Assembly: GCA_030614485.1 (NCBI GenBank)
Contig: JAUWTY010000024.1
Location: 1-10,103, forward strand
Direction of reading: 5' to 3'
DNA length: 10,103 nt
Source of the DNA: Methanosarcinales archaeon
Lineage (GTDB): Archaea > Halobacteriota > Methanosarcinia > Methanosarcinales > Methanocomedenaceae
The notes beneath the pieces are model-generated. The model ran no database searches, was not told the DNA's origin, and saw nothing but the letters and a program-made list of their open reading frames with translations. Both the position numbers and the translations under genes were made by a program. Positions 6,477-10,103 of the stretch are shown here, piece after piece. The first letter of the stretch is position 1. The number at the start of each line of letters is the position of its first letter.

Positions 6477-7424
6477 TTGACAGAAACTAAAAAAAAGGAA
6501 AACACAATTGCAGACCTACTTCCATTTGTTTTTATGGGAGTGTTCCTGCTATTAGTCCAGTTAATCTCAATTATGCTGGCCCAGCCCATGATAGACGAGG
6601 GCATGCAGTTCACTGAAGACCCTGATAGCGTATGGAATTCGATTTATTACATAGGACTTATACTGGGATTCACCCTGGTCATACTCTATGCTTTCAAGAA
6701 AAATATCAAATGGTTAATCCATGGTTTCATCCTCTTCTCAATAGGTGCTACCCTCTATTATGTATTCCTTGCAATCTTTGCCATATTCATGAATGAAAGT
6801 GCCAGTATAATACTTTCGCTGGTATTATCAGTAGCACTTACCGTACTGCTCTACCGGTTCCCTGAATGGTATGTCATCAACATCATCGGCATCCTTATCG
6901 GTGCTGGGGTGGCGGCCATTATCGGAATATCTTTTGGCGTAATGCCTACACTGATACTGCTGGTACTGCTGGCAGTATATGATGCAATATCGGTATACCA
7001 GACCAAACACATGCTCGCCCTGGCCGAAGGCGTGATGGATATGAAAGTACCCATACTGTTCGTCATACCAAACCATCTGAACTTCTCATTCCGAGAATAC
7101 AAATATGATAAAGATGCTAAACGTGAGGCTTTCTTTATGGGGTTGGGAGATGCGGTTATGCCCACCATACTGGTAGTATCGGCCAACGTGTTCATTACCC
7201 AGGCGGATTACTTAAACATGCTTATATTCGAGCTACCTGGGATAGGTATAATAAATTCACCGGCCCTTGGTGCGGCTGTGGGTACTATTGTAGGCTTTGC
7301 GGCACTGATGGTGGTGGTGGCAAAAGGTAAACCACAGGCAGGACTACCTTTCCTGAACACAGGAGCCATATTGGGATATGTTCTGGGTTGCCTATGGAGC
7401 GACGTACCTATACTACCCTTATAA
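6477..7424 (+). CDS. Presenilin/signal-peptide-peptidase-like intramembrane aspartyl protease
   Basis: A 315-residue polytopic membrane protein of the archaeal presenilin homologue group (peptidase family A22). Such enzymes cut transmembrane helices, including leftover signal peptides, within the lipid bilayer. All three signatures are present: YD at 168-169 (catalytic D169), GLGD at 222-225 (catalytic D225), and PAL at 262-264. About nine hydrophobic segments can be read, near 13-35, 56-72, 79-104, 109-126, 131-150, 153-172, 222-240, 262-283 and 291-308, with a polar loop at 173-220 between the two catalytic helices as usual. The length is normal for archaeal members. The start is TTG at 6477, after AGAAGGAG. 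It is the first plus-strand gene, 77 bases before hdrA, so co-transcription is possible though the functions are unrelated. Its physiological substrate cannot be inferred. Confidence 0.94.
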   Translation: MTETKKKENTIADLLPFVFMGVFLLLVQLISIMLAQPMIDEGMQFTEDPDSVWNSIYYIGLILGFTLVILYAFKKNIKWLIHGFILFSIGATLYYVFLAIFAIFMNESASIILSLVLSVALTVLLYRFPEWYVINIIGILIGAGVAAIIGISFGVMPTLILLVLLAVYDAISVYQTKHMLALAEGVMDMKVPILFVIPNHLNFSFREYKYDKDAKREAFFMGLGDAVMPTILVVSANVFITQADYLNMLIFELPGIGIINSPALGAAVGTIVGFAALMVVVAKGKPQAGLPFLNTGAILGYVLGCLWSDVPILPL

Positions 7425-7501
7425 TCGAAGGATATTTCACACATAGAATATCGTAAAAATATCATTCTTCAAAACCAACTGATGAAAGAGGCTGTATCCT
7501 G

Positions 7502-9844
7502 ATGCGAATTGGAGTATATACCTGCCACTGCGGCAGCAATATAGCGGGCCAATTGAATGTGGAATCGGTACGTGAATTTGCCGGTACCCTACCCGACGTT
7601 GTCGTGTCAAAGGATATTACTTATGCATGCGGGGACCAGGGGCAGGATGAGATTAAGAAGGACATCCAGGAACTCAATCTTGACCGCATCGTGGTTGCTG
7701 CCTGCTCACCCCGATTGCACGAGGTGACCTTCAGGCGGGCGGCCGAAGCTGCCGGACTGAATCCCTACATGGTAGAGATTGTGAATATACGTGAGCAATG
7801 CAGCTGGGTACACAGGGATGCCTATCATTACGCCACCCAAAAAGCCAAGGACCTGGTGGCTATGGGTGTGGCCAGGGTGCGGCTGTTAAGTCCACTTACG
7901 GTCGAGACTGTTCCAGCCATCAGGGATGTACTGGTAATCGGCGGCGGAGTTACAGGTGTCCAGGCGGCACTCAACATGGCTGATAGCGGTATAAAAGTCC
8001 ATATTGTCGAGCGCGAGCCTATGCTGGGCGGATGGATGGCACGGCTCAACGAAGTGTTCCCTACAAACGACTGCTCCATGTGCGTGCTGGCTCCCAAGCT
8101 TACCGAGGCCACTGACCATCCAAACATAACCGTACATACTTATTCTGAGATAAAAAAAATAACAGGCCATATCGGGGATTTCCACATCACTGTGCAGCAT
8201 AAACCCAGATACGTTGATGAATCAAAGTGCAAGGGGTGTATCGAACTATGCGCTACTGTGTGCCCCATAGAAGTGCCCCAGGAAATTGATGGGGGGTTGA
8301 GCCTGCGTAAGGCCATCTACCTGCCCCACTCCCAGGCTGTGCCCCTTGTGGCCGTGGTTGACCCTGAACACTGTGTGGGGTGTAAATTATGCGAGAAAGC
8401 ATGTGAACCAGAGGCAGTGGATTTTGACCAGAAGGAAGAAGATGTTGAGTTCCATGTGGGCGCCATTATCGTGGCTACCGGATACCGTCCATTTGATGCA
8501 TCAAGGAAGCCCGAATATGGTTATGGTATTGTCCGCAACGTTATCACCAGTATGGAACTTGAGCAGATGGTGAATGCTTCGGGTCCCACCAACGGTATGG
8601 TAGTCCGTCCTTCGGACGGACACAAGGCAAAAAGGGTAGCATTTATTCAATGTGTGGGCAGCAGGGATGAGACCGTGGGCAACCCGTATTGTTCCAGGGT
8701 GTGCTGCATGGCTGCCATAAAGAACGCCGGGGTTATCAGGGACAGGGACCCGGAGACAAAGGTCAGTGTACATTATATTGACATCAGGGCCGGCGGCGAG
8801 AACTACGAGGAATATTATATCAGGAACCAGGAAAAGGGTGTAGAATTCATCAGGGGCCGTGTGGCATCGGTGAAAGATGTAGACGGCGAGGCTGTCATCA
8901 CCTATGAAGATACCATGACCGGGGAGATTGTGGATGAGACTGTGGATTTGGTAGTGCTCTCTGTTGGCCTTGAGCCAAACCTTCATGCTGGTGAAATTGT
9001 TAATACCTTGAACCTGAGCCGGCGCCCGGACAGGTTCATCCAGGCGGCCCACCCCAAGATGCGCCCGGTGGATACTCATACCAGGGGCGTTTTCGTGGCT
9101 GGCTGTGCTTCAGGACCAAAGGAGATACAGGTGTCCATTGCACAGGGTATTGCCGCATCGGCCAGGGCCATGAGTATATTGAGCAGTGGCAGTATCCCCA
9201 AAGATGTGATGGGAGTTGAGGTCATTGATGAACTGTGTATCGGCTGCGGGCTCTGTGAGGAGGTATGCCCTTATAACAGGATAACCGTGGTGGACGGCAA
9301 GGCCGTGGTGGACGAATTAACCTGCGGCGGATGCGGTGTCTGCGCAGCTGCCTGTCCCAGGGGTGTTCTGCAGCCCAGGCATTTCACTGACGATCAGATT
9401 CTGGCTCCGGTACGGGCAGCGACGCAGGACATTAAAGAGACTCCGTTTATTGTCGCTTTTTTGTGCAACTGGTGCAGTTATGCAGCAGCTGACCTGGCAG
9501 GGTCACTGGGTGCAGGCTACCCCACCAATGTGAGGAACATCCGTGTGATGTGTGCGGGCAGGGTGAACCCGTCATTTGTACTGGAGGCTTTGAAGGGCGG
9601 TGCGGACGGTGTGCTGGTGGCAGGGTGTCGGTTTGGCGAATGCCATTATCAGGACGGGAATGTTAAGGCCCAGCAGCGGATGGATATCCTGAAAGGTATG
9701 CTGGCTGATATGGGGATTGAGCCCGGGCGTGTGAGGACTACCTGGATTGCGGCCAGTGAAGGTGGAAAGTTTGCACGGGAGATTAGCGAATTTGTGGATG
9801 AACTGGTTGAGATGGGGGCTATCGGGAGTGAGCTCGATGAATGA
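7502..9844 (+). CDS. hdrA: HdrA-MvhD fusion: flavin/iron-sulfur subunit of heterodisulfide reductase
   Basis: A 780-residue cytoplasmic electron-bifurcating subunit. HdrA holds FAD and splits electron pairs between ferredoxin and HdrBC, which reduces the CoM-S-S-CoB heterodisulfide. Domains in order: an N-terminal cluster domain with C8, C10, C43, C68 and C100; an FAD-binding Rossmann fold (VLVIGGGVTG, 143-152) with conserved CSMC (191-194); an inserted ferredoxin domain (C243/246/250/254 and C291/294/297/301); the rest of the flavin domain with FIQCVGSRD (381-389) and YCSRVCC (396-402); a C-terminal ferredoxin domain (C579/582/585/589 and C608/611/614/618); and a fused MvhD/FlpD [2Fe-2S] domain from about 646 (C655, C658, C684, C709, C714). 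Such fusions are known in Methanosarcinales and ANME archaea and let an F420- or hydrogenase-type module deliver electrons directly. ATG at 7502 follows AGAGG by 10 bases. No hdrB, hdrC or electron-input gene adjoins it within the window. Confidence 0.97.
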   Translation: MRIGVYTCHCGSNIAGQLNVESVREFAGTLPDVVVSKDITYACGDQGQDEIKKDIQELNLDRIVVAACSPRLHEVTFRRAAEAAGLNPYMVEIVNIREQCSWVHRDAYHYATQKAKDLVAMGVARVRLLSPLTVETVPAIRDVLVIGGGVTGVQAALNMADSGIKVHIVEREPMLGGWMARLNEVFPTNDCSMCVLAPKLTEATDHPNITVHTYSEIKKITGHIGDFHITVQHKPRYVDESKCKGCIELCATVCPIEVPQEIDGGLSLRKAIYLPHSQAVPLVAVVDPEHCVGCKLCEKACEPEAVDFDQKEEDVEFHVGAIIVATGYRPFDASRKPEYGYGIVRNVITSMELEQMVNASGPTNGMVVRPSDGHKAKRVAFIQCVGSRDETVGNPYCSRVCCMAAIKNAGVIRDRDPETKVSVHYIDIRAGGENYEEYYIRNQEKGVEFIRGRVASVKDVDGEAVITYEDTMTGEIVDETVDLVVLSVGLEPNLHAGEIVNTLNLSRRPDRFIQAAHPKMRPVDTHTRGVFVAGCASGPKEIQVSIAQGIAASARAMSILSSGSIPKDVMGVEVIDELCIGCGLCEEVCPYNRITVVDGKAVVDELTCGGCGVCAAACPRGVLQPRHFTDDQILAPVRAATQDIKETPFIVAFLCNWCSYAAADLAGSLGAGYPTNVRNIRVMCAGRVNPSFVLEALKGGADGVLVAGCRFGECHYQDGNVKAQQRMDILKGMLADMGIEPGRVRTTWIAASEGGKFAREISEFVDELVEMGAIGSELDE

Positions 9845-10103
9845 AAGTGATATTATAGACAATCCAGCTTCCTTTCTATATGGTCAGATTCGGCAGGTTC
9901 TGCTTGAGGCGCAAAGTGGTGTGTCCCGTGCAGTCAATACGGCAATGGTGCATGCTTATTTTGAGATTGGCCGTTTGATTGTTGAGGATGAACAGCACGG
10001 TGAGGTCCGCGCTGAATATGGAAAAGAAACATTAGCACAACTCTCTAAACGATTGGCTGCTGAGTTTGGCAGGGGTTTTTCGCGCCAGAATTTACAAAAT
10101 ATG
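9837..10103 (+). CDS. DUF1016/YhcG-like PDDEXK nuclease family protein, N-terminal part
   Basis: The first 89 codons of a gene that runs off the window. The product begins MNESDIIDNPASFLYGQIRQ and contains HAYFEIGRLIVEDEQ (40-54), YGKETLAQLSKRLAAEFGRG (62-81) and FSRQNLQNM (81-89). This is the typical helical N-terminal domain of DUF1016 (YhcG-type) proteins, whose C-terminal half, not seen here, is a PDDEXK-fold nuclease. Such genes are patchily distributed and often lie in accessory or defence-associated regions. The ATG at 9837 overlaps the hdrA stop by 8 bases, with GGAG at 9825-9828 inside the end of hdrA, so the two are probably translated in a coupled way. Biological role is not established by the sequence; a link with electron transfer is unlikely and the join looks like an insertion right behind hdrA. 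Confidence 0.87.
   Translation, partial: MNESDIIDNPASFLYGQIRQVLLEAQSGVSRAVNTAMVHAYFEIGRLIVEDEQHGEVRAEYGKETLAQLSKRLAAEFGRGFSRQNLQNM

Noticed and set aside
6293..6490. 65-codon plus-strand frame ahead of the protease with a hydrophobic segment and a basic tail, like a small membrane protein
   Set aside because: There is no ribosome binding site before its ATG, it overlaps the better-supported TTG start and site of the protease, and A/T-rich DNA easily encodes hydrophobic runs.
7431..7452. GATATT/AATATC inverted arms between the protease gene and hdrA as a terminator
   Set aside because: The arms are only 6 A/T-rich bases around a 10-base loop and no T-run follows.
7482..7504. Six-codon mini-frame (MKEAVS) whose TGA overlaps the hdrA ATG by one base
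   Set aside because: It has no ribosome binding site and contains the AGAGG that serves hdrA; it is probably chance.
8501..9079. 192-codon minus-strand frame inside hdrA
   Set aside because: It is antisense to conserved HdrA flavin-domain sequence; long shadow frames are common opposite G/C-richer genes.

Overview
The window looks like part of a methane-cycling archaeal chromosome, most plausibly from the Methanosarcinales or a related ANME/alkane-oxidising lineage. This rests on an HdrA protein fused to an MvhD/FlpD domain, an archaeal presenilin-type intramembrane protease, Shine-Dalgarno-led genes (one with a TTG start), and A/T-rich TATA-like promoter elements. The lineage is an inference from gene content; no taxonomic marker gene is present.

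The left part (1-6025) is a four-gene block on the minus strand, read from right to left. It starts with a 762-residue GT4 glycosyltransferase fused to a helical C-terminal domain (3737-6025). A second GT4-like glycosyltransferase follows (2362-3594), then a GH130 beta-mannoside phosphorylase-type enzyme (1021-2100), then a third GT4 glycosyltransferase (78-1010). The last two genes are 10 bases apart, with the ribosome binding site of one overlapping the stop of the other. Together the block suggests making and phosphorolytic recycling of a mannose-containing glycan or oligosaccharide. The third glycosyltransferase has an in-frame TAA just before a well-conserved C-terminal stretch that continues in the same frame to the window edge. 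The gap between the first two genes holds a striking 58-base inverted repeat.

The middle (6026-6476) is a roughly 450-base divergent intergenic region with a 20-base operator-like palindrome and no convincing gene.

The right part reads on the plus strand. It carries a presenilin/signal-peptide-peptidase homologue (6477-7424, TTG start), then hdrA-mvhD (7502-9844), encoding a flavin- and iron-sulfur-rich electron-bifurcating subunit. The start of a DUF1016/YhcG-type PDDEXK nuclease gene (9837 to the window end) overlaps the hdrA stop by 8 bases. No hdrB, hdrC, hydrogenase or F420-oxidising partner is visible. The hdrA gene is visibly richer in G and C than the glycosyltransferase block.

I see no clear evidence of a wholly new system. 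The most unusual points are the in-frame TAA, the long intergenic dyad, the glycosyltransferase/GH130 block with two glycosyltransferases lacking the second Glu of the EX7E motif, and the nuclease gene coupled to hdrA.
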